Positions 55,552-64,000 of a stretch of 64,000 nt of DNA are shown piece by piece. Made by a program: the position numbers and the translations under genes. The DNA is taken from NCBI RefSeq assembly GCF_018257795.1, contig NZ_JAERJD010000008.1, forward strand, positions 186,001 to 250,000, written 5' to 3'. This stretch comes from Citrobacter sp. JGM124. GTDB lineage: Bacteria > Pseudomonadota > Gammaproteobacteria > Enterobacterales > Enterobacteriaceae. Position 1 is the stretch's first letter. Every line of letters begins with the position of its first letter. The notes under the pieces are model-generated. The model was not told where the DNA came from. It made no database searches and saw nothing but the letters and a program-made list of their open reading frames with translations.

Positions 55552-56114
55552 AGTAAATACCAGAGCCCCGGAAAAATATCCATTCCCAGATAATTCAGGG
55601 CATAAAGGATAAGAATAACAATCATGGCTGAAAAATCGATGCCACCCATAGCAGGCAGAATACGACGAATCGGTGCCATCATTGGTTCGGTCATCTGAAT
55701 TAATACGTACTCAATGGGGCTGCGTCCCTGGCTTATCCAGCTCATTAAGGAGCGGACGATAATTACCCAGAACACGACAGTACCGGCGGACTTCAATAGT
55801 GACAGCAGGCCAACCAGCAGGTTCATGGGATCAAGTGACAACACACCAACCTGGATCAATAACAGAACAGGGTATTTCAAGGTGGTGAGTATAAAAGCTA
55901 ACAGCAATGATGAAGTGTCAATGGGCCCCAGTGCTGGGATCACTTTACGCATTGGCCTGATAATGGGCTGAGTCACCTTGACAATAAATTGTGCCAGGGG
56001 GTTATAAAAATCACAACGTGACCACTGCATCCAGATACGGATCAGTAGCACCATCACGTACAACTCAATTAGGGTTTTGACCAGAAAAGTCAACGTCAGC
56101 ATGGTGTTCCTCAA
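55548..56114 (-). CDS. yggT: YggT-family membrane protein
   Basis: This 188-residue inner-membrane protein consists of two YGGT repeats, each with paired hydrophobic segments and a P-I-x-P-M/I-R motif: [12 protein letters not shown] in the first and [20 protein letters not shown] in the second. The length matches E. coli YggT. It follows yggS by 12 bases. Family members have been linked to osmotic tolerance and cell division in other bacteria. Confidence 0.93.
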   Translation of the reverse strand: MRNTMLTLTFLVKTLIELYVMVLLIRIWMQWSRCDFYNPLAQFIVKVTQPIIRPMRKVIPALGPIDTSSLLLAFILTTLKYPVLLLIQVGVLSLDPMNLLVGLLSLLKSAGTVVFWVIIVRSLMSWISQGRSPIEYVLIQMTEPMMAPIRRILPAMGGIDFSAMIVILILYALNYLGMDIFPGLWYLL

Positions 56115-56126
56115 TAATGATAATAA

Positions 56127-56831
56127 TTAACGAGCAGAATAATCTCGTGCGCCAAAAATGGCGGTTCCAATACGTACCATGGTTGACCCCGCGGCGATAG
56201 CGGCATCCATGTCATCACTCATGCCCAAGGAGAGGGTGTCAACCGTTGAGTAACGATGTTTAAGTTTTTCATACGCGGCAGCCATTTTGCGGCAAACGGC
56301 AAGCTGACTATCATAATCAGGTTCAGGCGCGGGAATCGCCATTAGCCCTCTCAGCTTGAGCCCAGGGAGCAGTGCCACTTCTGTGGCGAGAGTGTCCAGT
56401 TGCTCCAGAGAAATGCCTGATTTGCTTTGTTCATCACTGATATTGATTTGAATCAGGACATTCAGCGGCGGTAAATGTGGCGGACGCTGAGTATTTAAAC
56501 GGGTGGCGATACGCAGACTTTCCACGGTGTGACACCAGTCAAAATTTTCAGCCACCAGACGACTCTTATTCGACTGTAACGGGCCGATAAAGTGCCATTC
56601 CAGGCCAGTGATCCCCAGTTCCGCAAAGTGATGAATCTTATTCACCCCTTCCTGAACATAGTTTTCACCAAATAACCGCTGTCCTGCTGCTATGGCTTCT
56701 GAGATAGCCTGCACAGGTTTCGTTTTACTCACTGCAAGCAATATAACGTCTTCTGGTGTTCGCCCGCAACGCGCTGAAGCTGTTGCGATTTTTTGATGAA
56801 TCTGTGCCAAGTTATGCGCTATTTCAGTCAT
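56127..56831 (-). CDS. yggS: PLP homeostasis protein (YggS/PLPBP)
   Basis: This 234-residue single-domain PLP-binding protein keeps pyridoxal phosphate and amino-acid pools in balance. The PLP lysine is in LLAVSKTKP near 36. FGENYVQEGVNKI, WHFIGPLQSNK, LSLGMSDDMDAAI and the end IFGARDY are typical. I chose the ATG at 56831 because the protein then begins MTEIAHNLAQI like E. coli YggS. A longer frame to 56885 would overlap the divergent yggR coding region. Confidence 0.95.
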   Translation of the reverse strand: MTEIAHNLAQIHQKIATASARCGRTPEDVILLAVSKTKPVQAISEAIAAGQRLFGENYVQEGVNKIHHFAELGITGLEWHFIGPLQSNKSRLVAENFDWCHTVESLRIATRLNTQRPPHLPPLNVLIQINISDEQSKSGISLEQLDTLATEVALLPGLKLRGLMAIPAPEPDYDSQLAVCRKMAAAYEKLKHRYSTVDTLSLGMSDDMDAAIAAGSTMVRIGTAIFGARDYSAR

Positions 56832-56846
56832 GATGTTGGGAGTGAT

Positions 56847-57857
56847 ATGGATATCGACGAAATTGTATCCCTTAGTGTAAAGCATAATGCGTCTGATCTA
56901 CACCTGTGTCCGCACCAACCGATACGCTGGCGACGACAGGGAAAGCTGGAGGTCTGTTCTGAGTCCGGGCCTTCTGCTGGGGAGGTTATCGATAAATGGT
57001 TAAACGAAACCCAAAAGGATCAGCTTCTGGGTGACGGTCAGGTGGATTTTAGTCTGACAATAAACAACGGTATCAGGCTGCGTGGACAAGCATTCTGCCA
57101 GCAACAGGGCTATGCCCTGGCCGTGCGGTTATTACCCGATCAATGCCCGCGTCTTGATGCGTTAGGAATGCCTGCCAGTGTTTTGCCATTACTACAACAA
57201 ACAGACGGTTTGATCTTACTGGCTGGGGCTACTGGTAGCGGTAAATCCACATCGCTGGCAGCGATGGTGGAACAGATCAACCAGCAATTTTCCGGGCACA
57301 TTATGATGCTTGAGGAACCTGTGGAGTATCTGCATCAGTCAGCGCTTTGCCTGATACAACAGCGGGAAATAGGCCAGCACTGTGCCTGCTTTTTCAGTGG
57401 GTTAAAAGCGGCCTTGCGGCAGGATCCCGATGTTATTGTACTGGGGGAATTGCGGGACTGTGACACCCTTCGTCTGGCCTTAACCGCAGCGGAAACTGGC
57501 CATTTGGTTCTGGCCACATTACATGCCCGTGATTCAGTTCAGGCGATTGAACGGCTGATCAATGTTTTTCCAGCATCAGAGAAAGAGTGGGTGCGTTATC
57601 AGTTAGCCGGGAGCCTGCGTGCCATACTGGCACAGAAATTAGTAATGACGCCAACGGGCAGGCAGCAAGCCCTGTTTGAACTGTTACTGAATCTCCCCGC
57701 GGTGGCTAATATTATTCGGGAAGGAAAAATTTGGCAGCTCCCGGGGATACTGCAAACGGGTCAGCGCAAAGGGATGCAAAGCTTTGAGCAGAGCCGGAGG
57801 CAGTTGCTGGACTCTGGCGAGGAGGGATACCTTAACCCGGAGGCAACCTATTCATAA
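56847..57857 (+). CDS. yggR: PilT-like type IV pilus/secretion ATPase
   Basis: This 336-residue protein is YggR, a PilT-type hexameric ATPase. Motifs are Walker A GATGSGKST near 129, the Asp box (MMLEEPVEY), Walker B VIVLGELRDCDTLRLALTAA near 201-220 with adjacent His in TGHLVLATLHA. It lacks PilT's full C-terminal extension. The ATG at 56847 is 15 bases from the yggS start, so the two divergent genes share almost no space and their promoters must overlap coding DNA. No pilus assembly genes are present here. Confidence 0.93.
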   Translation: MDIDEIVSLSVKHNASDLHLCPHQPIRWRRQGKLEVCSESGPSAGEVIDKWLNETQKDQLLGDGQVDFSLTINNGIRLRGQAFCQQQGYALAVRLLPDQCPRLDALGMPASVLPLLQQTDGLILLAGATGSGKSTSLAAMVEQINQQFSGHIMMLEEPVEYLHQSALCLIQQREIGQHCACFFSGLKAALRQDPDVIVLGELRDCDTLRLALTAAETGHLVLATLHARDSVQAIERLINVFPASEKEWVRYQLAGSLRAILAQKLVMTPTGRQQALFELLLNLPAVANIIREGKIWQLPGILQTGQRKGMQSFEQSRRQLLDSGEEGYLNPEATYS

Positions 57858-58059
57858 TATCGTGATGAGGTCTTCCACCATGCTGCCTGCGGGGGCGTCT
57901 TGCATTAACCCCTTCCCGCCATTCTGATTATTTAGTATATAATGCGCGACATACTGTTTTATACCATTCACCGTTCAGATCGGGGGATGATCCCCGGCAA
58001 TGTGAGTTATTTAATATTGAAGATATGAGATGTTTTAATCTGCTTATTAGGATGATTCG

Positions 58060-58416
58060 ATGCCAGATTTACTGTTTTTACGGGAATTACTCGTTTCATG
58101 TGTTAGCTACCTCCAGCTGTTGCTGGAGACGATTTCCGTTATCTGTGTGGTTATCGGGTTAGGGAAAACGTTAGTTATTTTGATCAAAGTAAAACAGGGG
58201 CGTGCGGCGCGTTACTGTTTTGGAAATTGGCTAGCTACCGCACTGGAGTTTCAGTTGGCGGCTGATATTTTAGTGACCACCGTAGATCCTGATTTAGACA
58301 GTCTGATCAAACTGGGTATCATTGCGGTTATCCGAACATTTTTAAATTATTTCTTAAGCAAAGAGCTGGAACATAACCCGAATGAAACAGACGCAGAGAT
58401 AAAGAAAGCTGTCTGA
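58060..58416 (+). CDS. DUF1622 family small membrane protein
   Basis: This 118-residue protein has two hydrophobic segments at about 18-48 and 85-105, and a central RYCFGNWLATALEFQLAADIL stretch (seen here in two parts), as in the DUF1622 family. A FLSKELEH end follows. Between yggR and this gene there is a GGGGATGATCCCC-type hairpin at about 57978-57996 and a TATAAT at 57938. It is monocistronic and ends at a terminator shared with yqgF. Function is unknown. Confidence 0.75.
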   Translation: MPDLLFLRELLVSCVSYLQLLLETISVICVVIGLGKTLVILIKVKQGRAARYCFGNWLATALEFQLAADILVTTVDPDLDSLIKLGIIAVIRTFLNYFLSKELEHNPNETDAEIKKAV

Positions 58417-58446
58417 CGGTTTATGCCAGCTTTTTGGGCAAACAAA

Positions 58447-58485
58447 AAGCCCCTGGCTGTTTAGTGGCGCCAGGGGCTTATTTTT
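58447..58485. terminator. Bidirectional terminator between DUF1622 gene and yqgF
   Basis: AAGCCCCTGGC (58447-58457) and GCCAGGGGCTT (58469-58479) pair perfectly. An A-run lies before and a T-run after, so it can serve both convergent transcripts. Confidence 0.85.
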
Positions 58486-58511
58486 GAGGCAAGGTATGTA
58501 AAAATAAATAT

Positions 58512-58931
58512 TCAGGGATGGTACTCAAACCAGCTTTCCAGAATAATCACTGCTGAAGCTGAATCAACACTACCCTTATTCAGCGCCCGAAATCCTCCTT
58601 GCTCAAACAGACCAGCCCTGGCCTCTACCGTGCTGAGACGTTCATCTTGCAAGACGACTTTAACGCCAAACCGGCCATGAAGACGATTGGCGAATTTACG
58701 TGCTCTGGCCGTCAGTGGTTGTTCTGTACCATCCATGTTAAGCGGGAGCCCAACCACGACCTCTTCTGGTTGCCATTCTTTGATAAGCTTTTCCAGCACG
58801 TTCCAGTCAGGTGTTCCATCCTGAGCTTTTAATGCGGTTAATGGCCTGGCCGTACCAGTAATGCGCTGACCAATGGCGACACCAATACTTTTGGTGCCAA
58901 AGTCAAAGGCCATCAAGGTACCATTACTCAT
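58512..58931 (-). CDS. yqgF: Holliday-junction resolvase-like/16S rRNA maturation protein
   Basis: This 139-residue RNase H-fold protein has the first catalytic Asp in [41 protein letters not shown] and [13 protein letters not shown] are also present. YqgF (RuvX) is needed for 16S rRNA 5' maturation in E. coli. Its start shares one base with the yqgE stop (TGATG). Confidence 0.96.
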   Translation of the reverse strand: MSNGTLMAFDFGTKSIGVAIGQRITGTARPLTALKAQDGTPDWNVLEKLIKEWQPEEVVVGLPLNMDGTEQPLTARARKFANRLHGRFGVKVVLQDERLSTVEARAGLFEQGGFRALNKGSVDSASAVIILESWFEYHP

Positions 58932-59494
58932 CAGGCGTGCCCCGCTTCAGCTGGCATGTTATGGATATCAACCCCGACCAGGCGGGCGGCTTCACGCCAG
59001 CGTTCAGAAATAGGCGTCCGGAACAGAATATCTGCACTTGCGGGGGCGGTTAACCAGGCATTTTCCATGATTTCTTGCTCCAGCTGACCCTTGTCCCAGG
59101 AGGCATAACCCAGTGCAACCAGAACATCTTCTGGCTGTTGAGCGGTGCCAAGTGTTTCAAGGACATCACGGGAGGTGGTTATCACCACATCGTCAGAGAT
59201 ACGAATGCTGGAGCCAAACTCGCTGGCTGAAGAGTGCAGGATAAACCCCCGGTCTTCGGACAGGGGACCACCGATAAAAACAGGTTTATCAAGTCTGATA
59301 TTGATATCACGAGGGTCCGGTTCAATCTTGAGCTTTTCAAGAATGCCTTCAATTTGAAGGTTTTCCAGTGGTTTGTTAATAATTATACCCATTGCACCAT
59401 CTTCGTTATATTCGCAAATATAAACGACAGAGCGCTTAAACAAGGGGTCCTGAAGCGCCGGCATGGCAATAAGAAAATGATGCTGTAAATTCAT
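58931..59494 (-). CDS. yqgE: UPF0301/AlgH family protein
   Basis: This 187-residue protein has the AlgH/DUF179 features: [44 protein letters not shown] and [15 protein letters not shown]. The length matches E. coli YqgE. It lies between gshB and yqgF in the usual order. Its function is not established. Confidence 0.95.
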   Translation of the reverse strand: MNLQHHFLIAMPALQDPLFKRSVVYICEYNEDGAMGIIINKPLENLQIEGILEKLKIEPDPRDINIRLDKPVFIGGPLSEDRGFILHSSASEFGSSIRISDDVVITTSRDVLETLGTAQQPEDVLVALGYASWDKGQLEQEIMENAWLTAPASADILFRTPISERWREAARLVGVDIHNMPAEAGHA

Positions 59495-59655
59495 TGTCAG
59501 TGCGTGTTGTCCCGGTTAGAAAAACGGCAGTCAATGGACGTATTCTGCGCAGTCTATCATTAATAAACAGAATCGGGCTACCCAGGAACGAACCCTGGGA
59601 GACCGATACAAGGCGTGATGGTGCGACAGGACAGGGACAAGACCCGTAGGGAGTT

Positions 59656-60603
59656 TTATTTAGCCAGTCGCTTTTCAATGGCATCAAACAGCATGCTGGT
59701 AATGGACACCGGAAATTCCGCTTCAATCTCACGGATACAGGTTGGGCTGGTCACGTTAATTTCTGTCAGACGGTCACCAATGATATCCAGCCCGACAAAA
59801 ATTAAACCTCTTGCTTTGAGCTCAGGCCCAACACGGCGTGCGATTTCCCAGTCGCTGTCGCTTAATGGACGAGGTTCACCTCGTCCACCTGCAGCCAGAT
59901 TCCCCCGGGTTTCCCCCCCCTGTGGGATCCGTGCCAGACAGTAAGGTACTGGCTCGCCATCGATCACTAAGACGCGCTTATCACCGTCTTTAATCGCGGG
60001 AAGGTAGTTCTGGGCCATACAATAACGTGTACCCAACTCCGTGAGAGTTTCAGCAATAACCCCCAGGTTAGGATCCCCTTCTTTCACGCGGAAGATGGAT
60101 GCGCCACCCATGCCATCCAGCGGTTTCAGAATGATGTCCCCATGCTGCTGCCAAAAAGCTTTGAGCTGGGTTTTATTCCGGGTGACCAGCGTTTCCGGGG
60201 TCAGATCGGAGAACCAGGCTGTAAACAACTTCTCGTTACAATCCCGCAGGCTGCGTGGTTTATTAACGATGAGTGTCCCTTTCTCTTCAGCACGTTCAAG
60301 AATGTAAGTGGCGTAGATAAACTCGGTATCAAAGGGCGGATCTTTACGCATCAGGATAACATCAAGATCAGACAGGGAAATATCCTGCTCACTACCGAAG
60401 CTGTACCAATTCTCGTAATTCTGTTCAACACTCAGCAAGCGAGTACGGGCACGCGCTTCTCCATTATTCAGATAGAGATCAGCCATTTCCATATAGTGCA
60501 GCTCATAACCGCGATGTTGTGCTTGCAGAAGCATGGCGAAGCTTGAGTCTTTTTTAATATTAATCTGTGTGATGGGATCCATCACAATGCCGAGCTTAAT
60601 CAT
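59656..60603 (-). CDS. gshB: Glutathione synthetase
   Basis: This 315-residue ATP-grasp enzyme joins gamma-glutamylcysteine and glycine. It starts MIKLGIVMDPITQINIKKDS. It has FMRKDPPF-type (here LMRKDPPFDTEFIYATYILE) substrate loops, ILKPLDGMGGASIF and the ending INVTSPTCIREIE. The ATG at 60603 matches the E. coli start; a longer frame to 60690 runs into rsmE. It is 13 bases from rsmE. Confidence 0.96.
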   Translation of the reverse strand: MIKLGIVMDPITQINIKKDSSFAMLLQAQHRGYELHYMEMADLYLNNGEARARTRLLSVEQNYENWYSFGSEQDISLSDLDVILMRKDPPFDTEFIYATYILERAEEKGTLIVNKPRSLRDCNEKLFTAWFSDLTPETLVTRNKTQLKAFWQQHGDIILKPLDGMGGASIFRVKEGDPNLGVIAETLTELGTRYCMAQNYLPAIKDGDKRVLVIDGEPVPYCLARIPQGGETRGNLAAGGRGEPRPLSDSDWEIARRVGPELKARGLIFVGLDIIGDRLTEINVTSPTCIREIEAEFPVSITSMLFDAIEKRLAK

Positions 60604-60616
60604 AGTTACTTCCTCT

Positions 60617-61348
60617 TTAGCCCAGGTCGCCAAAGCGCACCTGAAGTGCGGTAATGGCGGTGAGCGCAGTTGTCTCAGTACGCAGAACACGAGGTCCTAA
60701 CAGGATATCAGTAAATTGGTGTCCAGCTGTCATGGCGATTTCATCAGCTGAAAGCCCACCTTCCGGGCCTATCAGCAGGCGAACACGATCCACCGGTTGA
60801 GGCAGAGTATTAATACTGGCACAGGCCCGTGGGTGTAAATTGAGTTTAAGCCCTTGTTCTTGTTCTGCACACCAGGCTTCCAGGCTCATCACGGGGAGAA
60901 TCTCAGGGATCCAATTTCGTCCACATTGTTCACAGGCCGCGATAGCAATTTTTTGCCATTGCCCCAGTTTTTTACTGAGGCGTTCAGCATCAAGTTTGAC
61001 ACCACAGCGTTCGGAATAAAGGGGCGTGATAACACTGACACCCAATTCAACCGCTTTCTGGATGGTGAACTCCATTTTTTCGCCCCGGGACATCACTTGC
61101 CCAAGGTGCAGCCAGAGTGGGGATTCCCGGTTATCTTCGCTGGCAGAGAGTATTTCTACCAGAACGTTTTTTTTATCCGCCTGTTTAATGACAGCTTCAA
61201 ATACTTGATTGCTCCCGTCAAAGAGCTGTAGTGCCTGGCCTGCCTGCATGCGCAGTACGCGGCCCACATGGTTGGCCGCATCTTCGTTCAGTGGCGTCAC
61301 CAGACCCACGGTTAACGGGGAGGGGTGGTGAATGCGAGGTATACGCAT
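60617..61348 (-). CDS. rsmE: 16S rRNA m3U1498 methyltransferase
   Basis: This 243-residue SPOUT-fold enzyme methylates U1498 of 16S rRNA. It begins [12 protein letters not shown]. The knot motifs [13 protein letters not shown] and [16 protein letters not shown] identify RsmE. It is first in an rsmE-gshB-yqgE-yqgF run and lies next to endA as in E. coli. Confidence 0.96.
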   Translation of the reverse strand: MRIPRIHHPSPLTVGLVTPLNEDAANHVGRVLRMQAGQALQLFDGSNQVFEAVIKQADKKNVLVEILSASEDNRESPLWLHLGQVMSRGEKMEFTIQKAVELGVSVITPLYSERCGVKLDAERLSKKLGQWQKIAIAACEQCGRNWIPEILPVMSLEAWCAEQEQGLKLNLHPRACASINTLPQPVDRVRLLIGPEGGLSADEIAMTAGHQFTDILLGPRVLRTETTALTAITALQVRFGDLG

Positions 61349-61421
61349 GAAATTTTTTCCGGTTTAGGTTTGGCGGGAAACAAATCACCGCGGCAAAATA
61401 AGCAGTTGCCGCTAGTGTAGG

Positions 61422-62135
61422 TTAGCTGTTTCGCCCCTGGCAAGCCCGTAGCACATAAGGGTTACTATTCCCCTGAATTTTAGCGATACGTTTATCACGC
61501 TCACACTCCCAGTCTGTTACTGGGTAGAGTTTATCCCATGCCTGAAACAGTTGGGTCTGTTGCCGGGAAAGTGGCAATTTATATTGGTCACGCATATAAA
61601 AATAAGTGCGAGCAATAGCACCGCGAGCCCGGGCTGGCGGCTCGGCAAGCTTTCCTTTAAAGTCAATTTTCATGGCGCATTGACCATACTGCCCTTCGCC
61701 ACCATTCCACTGGCTGTACATAAAGTTACTGCGGTCAGCATTGACCTCTCCGACGGCGGGCTGAAGGTTATGCATATCACTTTCGACTTTACGGTACTCA
61801 GGGTCTTTGGCGCAGTTTTTACGCCCACCTTCCTGCCAGCATTGTAACTGATGACCAAACTGCCAGGCGGGCATCACATGTTCCCACTCAATGCGTGTAG
61901 CCCGTTCTTTATTTTTGCGGATTTTATAGCCACATGATTCCAGGTCTGGTATTCCTTTTTTTCCTTCCCAGGTTATCTTACAACCACAATAGAAATCACC
62001 GGGAGCATCGGCATTAACTTTAACCCCGGCTGTTTTCGCCTGGGAAAAATTATTAATGGTCTGGGCAAACGTACTGAATGAACTGAGTAATGCAATAAAT
62101 GCAATGGCGGAAGATAACTTTCGAGACATTTCCAA
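61422..62135 (-). CDS. endA: Periplasmic endonuclease I
   Basis: This roughly 237-residue secreted nuclease degrades double-stranded DNA in the periplasm. It has a signal peptide to about residue 25 (TFAQ). The INNFSQAK start, [14 protein letters not shown], the catalytic region [14 protein letters not shown], a [20 protein letters not shown] stretch and conserved cysteines are as in E. coli EndA. The first ATG or the internal ATG two codons later may be used. Confidence 0.95.
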   Translation of the reverse strand: MEMSRKLSSAIAFIALLSSFSTFAQTINNFSQAKTAGVKVNADAPGDFYCGCKITWEGKKGIPDLESCGYKIRKNKERATRIEWEHVMPAWQFGHQLQCWQEGGRKNCAKDPEYRKVESDMHNLQPAVGEVNADRSNFMYSQWNGGEGQYGQCAMKIDFKGKLAEPPARARGAIARTYFYMRDQYKLPLSRQQTQLFQAWDKLYPVTDWECERDKRIAKIQGNSNPYVLRACQGRNS

Positions 62136-62227
62136 AACCCTTTCAAAAACACGCGGAAACCCTACCTGATGATTTATCCAGTTTCAATCAGTGATTCGGT
62201 AATAACGTCCAGAAATAGTCAGTAAAT

Positions 62228-62737
62228 CTATTGCGTGGTGAGGCCGGGTTTAAGTGGCTGACCACAGCGAGTACAGCGGTACTGTGTTTCACCACGTATC
62301 ACGCGATTATGGCGACGCACTGTGAGCTGATGCTGCTGGCAAGGGCAGTGATAGGGAAACGTGTTGGTGCTCACAGATTGTACTGCGAACTGATGTGTAC
62401 GGCGGGGGGTAACACCCAGCACAGTCTGCATCATCCATTTCCACTCCTTACCATGAGGTGGGGTACGGCCAAAGTGTTTCCAGACCAGAATATGCGCCAG
62501 TTCATGGGGCACGACCTCATCGATAAAAGGCTGTTGGTTTTCCAGTAACAGTACTGGGTTCAGACGGATTTCGTTCTTTTCAAGCCAGGCGGTGCCTGCA
62601 GCCGTGCCGCGCTGCTGGTAGAGCACACTGGGAAGAGGGTAGTCACATTGCAAAAAGGTATTTGCTTGTGTGAGTTTTTCTCGCAGACAGCACATAACGG
62701 CCTGCTGAATGGCGATAGGGATACGAGGTACTTTCAT
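62228..62737 (-). CDS. sprT: SprT zinc-metalloprotease-like protein
   Basis: This 169-residue protein has the HExxH zinc motif in [15 protein letters not shown] (about residues 80-94). It also has a C-terminal zinc-ribbon with paired cysteines (CPCQQHQL and YRCTRCGQ). The ATG at 62737, starting [15 protein letters not shown], fits E. coli SprT (165 residues). A frame to 62782 adds residues without counterpart. galP, its E. coli neighbour, is absent. Confidence 0.94.
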   Translation of the reverse strand: MKVPRIPIAIQQAVMCCLREKLTQANTFLQCDYPLPSVLYQQRGTAAGTAWLEKNEIRLNPVLLLENQQPFIDEVVPHELAHILVWKHFGRTPPHGKEWKWMMQTVLGVTPRRTHQFAVQSVSTNTFPYHCPCQQHQLTVRRHNRVIRGETQYRCTRCGQPLKPGLTTQ

Positions 62738-63029
62738 AAGCGGTGAGAATAATGCCACAAGGCCTTGGGGGCAACCCCTCAATATTGAAGCGCTAAAGGG
62801 TAACCCAGTAGTGACAAGTCAGGCGGTTATATTTCATCTGGCTCTGTGACGTGAAATTATCGTCATCTACGGAGGAGAGCAATTAATTGAGATTTGTTAT
62901 CATGTCTGAAAGGGTGAGCACTCTTATATTTATGATGGGAGTGTTTTTCTGTTAACCCATGGCACGCTTCAGGTTATTCTTTACGCCCCTGGAGACGATG
63001 GATGTGGACGAACGACACGATAGATAACT

Positions 63030-63893
63030 ATGACAAATTCAATAACAAGCTTAATTAATAGCCGTCACCCGTTAGACAAGTCTCACATCGACCTGACATA
63101 TGTGACCCACTTTTACTGTAATCAAGAGTCTATAGAGTCTGTAACCTCCTTACTAAGAGAGTATGAGGCTTATCCGGCAGATGTTTTGGATCGCGTTGAA
63201 TTCATTATCGTTGATGACTGCTCGCCCCTGGAGTATGACGTTCCTGATCTGAACCTGAATTTCACCTGGCTGCGTATCACCACGGATATCAAATGGAATC
63301 AGGGCGGAGCACGTAATCTTGGGGTGACTTACGCCAAGTCGGATAAAATTCTGCTGTCTGACCTTGACCATGCTTTTCCCGCTGAAACGCTGCGTTATCT
63401 GGCTGACCATCCAGAGCCAGGACGTAATTTTTATAAAATGCGTCGTAAAAAACCGGATGGTGAAATTTATAAAGGTCACTCGAACCTGTTCTTTATGAGC
63501 CGCGCTCGCTTTATGCGTTTCCATGGCTATGATGAAGAATTTTCCGGTAACTATGGGGCTGAAGACTATCGTTTTGTTAAGTACCAAAAATATCAGGGAT
63601 CACGTCAGCGCTATTTGCCGAAGTCTGTCTGGTGCTATGAGCGTGAACTGGATCGTAAAAAGAGTTATCACTCTTTGAACCGTGATCTCTCAGCGAATAC
63701 CCCGGTTGATTTACGCAAGCGCGATGAGTGCAATTTGTTTGGTAAGGAGTATGGGCATAGCCGTATCTTTCTGAACTTCAACTGGGTGACGTTGAAAGTA
63801 CACAATCGTCGGCCATCAACGGCTCCTGTTATTAGAAAATACTGGCGTCCAACATGGTGGTATCGCTGGCTTAACCCTTTTGCCTCTAAATAG
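63030..63893 (+). CDS. Family 2 (GT-A) glycosyltransferase
   Basis: This 287-residue protein is a GT-A fold transferase. It has VDDCS at 61-65, WNQGGARNLGVTYAKSD near 89-105 and a DLD motif at 111-113, followed by a galactosyltransferase-like RFMRFHGYDEEFSGNYGAED segment in the acceptor domain. No transmembrane segment is visible. It stands alone between sprT and the metK end, the position of galP in E. coli, so it looks like a replacement or insertion. Donor and acceptor are unknown; a capsule, LPS or glycoprotein role is only a guess. Confidence 0.85.
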   Translation: MTNSITSLINSRHPLDKSHIDLTYVTHFYCNQESIESVTSLLREYEAYPADVLDRVEFIIVDDCSPLEYDVPDLNLNFTWLRITTDIKWNQGGARNLGVTYAKSDKILLSDLDHAFPAETLRYLADHPEPGRNFYKMRRKKPDGEIYKGHSNLFFMSRARFMRFHGYDEEFSGNYGAEDYRFVKYQKYQGSRQRYLPKSVWCYERELDRKKSYHSLNRDLSANTPVDLRKRDECNLFGKEYGHSRIFLNFNWVTLKVHNRRPSTAPVIRKYWRPTWWYRWLNPFASK

Positions 63894-63941
63894 CAGAGTA
63901 TGCTGGCAGGGCGTTATCACTCTCTGCCGAGCAAAAATATT

Positions 63942-63964
63942 AAAGGCCAGCAATGCTGGCCTTT
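63942..63964. terminator. Bidirectional terminator
   Basis: AAAGGCCAGC (63942-63951) and GCTGGCCTTT (63955-63964) pair around AAT. The A and T ends suit both the glycosyltransferase and the convergent gene at the right edge. Confidence 0.75.
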
Positions 63965-63985
63965 ATGCTGTAATGCTGAAATAAA

Positions 63986-64000
63986 TTAAATCAGTCCAGC
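63986..64000 (-). CDS. metK: Last codons of a minus-strand gene, probably metK (partial)
   Basis: The final 15 bases read Ala-Gly-Leu-Ile-stop on the minus strand, similar to the AAGLK end of E. coli S-adenosylmethionine synthetase. metK is the next conserved gene beyond sprT/galP in E. coli and has the same orientation relative to sprT. Only five codons are visible, so this rests mainly on gene order. Confidence 0.45.
   Translation of the reverse strand, partial: AGLI

Noticed and set aside
57978..57996. Hairpin before the DUF1622 gene considered as a riboswitch
   Set aside because: A single short GGGGATGATCCCC-like hairpin does not match any riboswitch consensus I know.
1..64000. CRISPR arrays, insertion sequences, phage genes or toxin-antitoxin pairs
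   Set aside because: I looked for regularly spaced repeats, transposase or integrase motifs and paired small genes and found none that I could support.

Overview
The window looks like a chromosomal segment of a gamma-proteobacterium of the order Enterobacterales. From about 45.2 kb to the right end the genes follow the Escherichia coli pheV-speC-mltC-yggX-mutY/trmB-yggL-yggN-hemW-rdgB-yggU-yggT-yggS/yggR-yqgF-yqgE-gshB-rsmE-endA-sprT-metK order. The predicted proteins have the E. coli lengths and carry the same motifs. I cannot name the genus from sequence alone. Two places depart from the E. coli order. nupG is missing between speC and mltC, where the wreck of an autotransporter gene lies instead. 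galP is missing between metK and sprT, where a family 2 glycosyltransferase sits.

The left 45 kb, ending at tRNA-Phe, is accessory in character and built of small functional cassettes separated by AT-rich gaps. In order they are: an ArnT-like glycosyltransferase; a three-gene FbpABC-type ABC importer; a lone YfaE-like [2Fe-2S] ferredoxin; an AEC-family carrier; a zinc-type ABC importer under a Zur-like operator, with a 36-codon membrane ORF coupled to its ATPase; a GNAT acetyltransferase; a DUF3100 membrane protein with an M20 amidohydrolase, an aldehyde dehydrogenase and a beta-hydroxyacid dehydrogenase, beside a LysR regulator; an AdeRS-like two-component system divergent from an AdeAB-like RND pump, followed by a MarA-type regulator and a MipA-family outer-membrane protein; an autotransporter whose passenger is a PAP2 acid phosphatase, preceded by a Pho box; a catechol-siderophore pair (IroE-like esterase and CirA-like receptor) with a Fur box; and a MerR/EthD divergent pair.

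The most interesting unit is at 37.0-44.6 kb. A LysR regulator is divergent from a complete branched-chain-type ABC importer (two permeases, two ATPases, binding protein). The importer genes run straight into an L-2-amino-thiazoline-4-carboxylate (ATC) hydrolase and an N-carbamoyl-amino-acid amidohydrolase. These are the two enzyme types that Pseudomonas uses to turn ATC into L-cysteine. I read this as an uptake-and-use operon for ATC or a related cyclic or carbamoylated sulfur amino acid. ATC is also the product of cyanide reacting with cystine.

Other points are a candidate 33-codon leader ORF within stacked hairpins just before speC, and an autotransporter reduced by internal deletion to its start plus the last part of its barrel, with a heptanucleotide repeat upstream. 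Regulatory calls (Zur, Fur, Pho, MerR, OmpR-type repeats) are pattern matches made by eye. No database or folding program was used.
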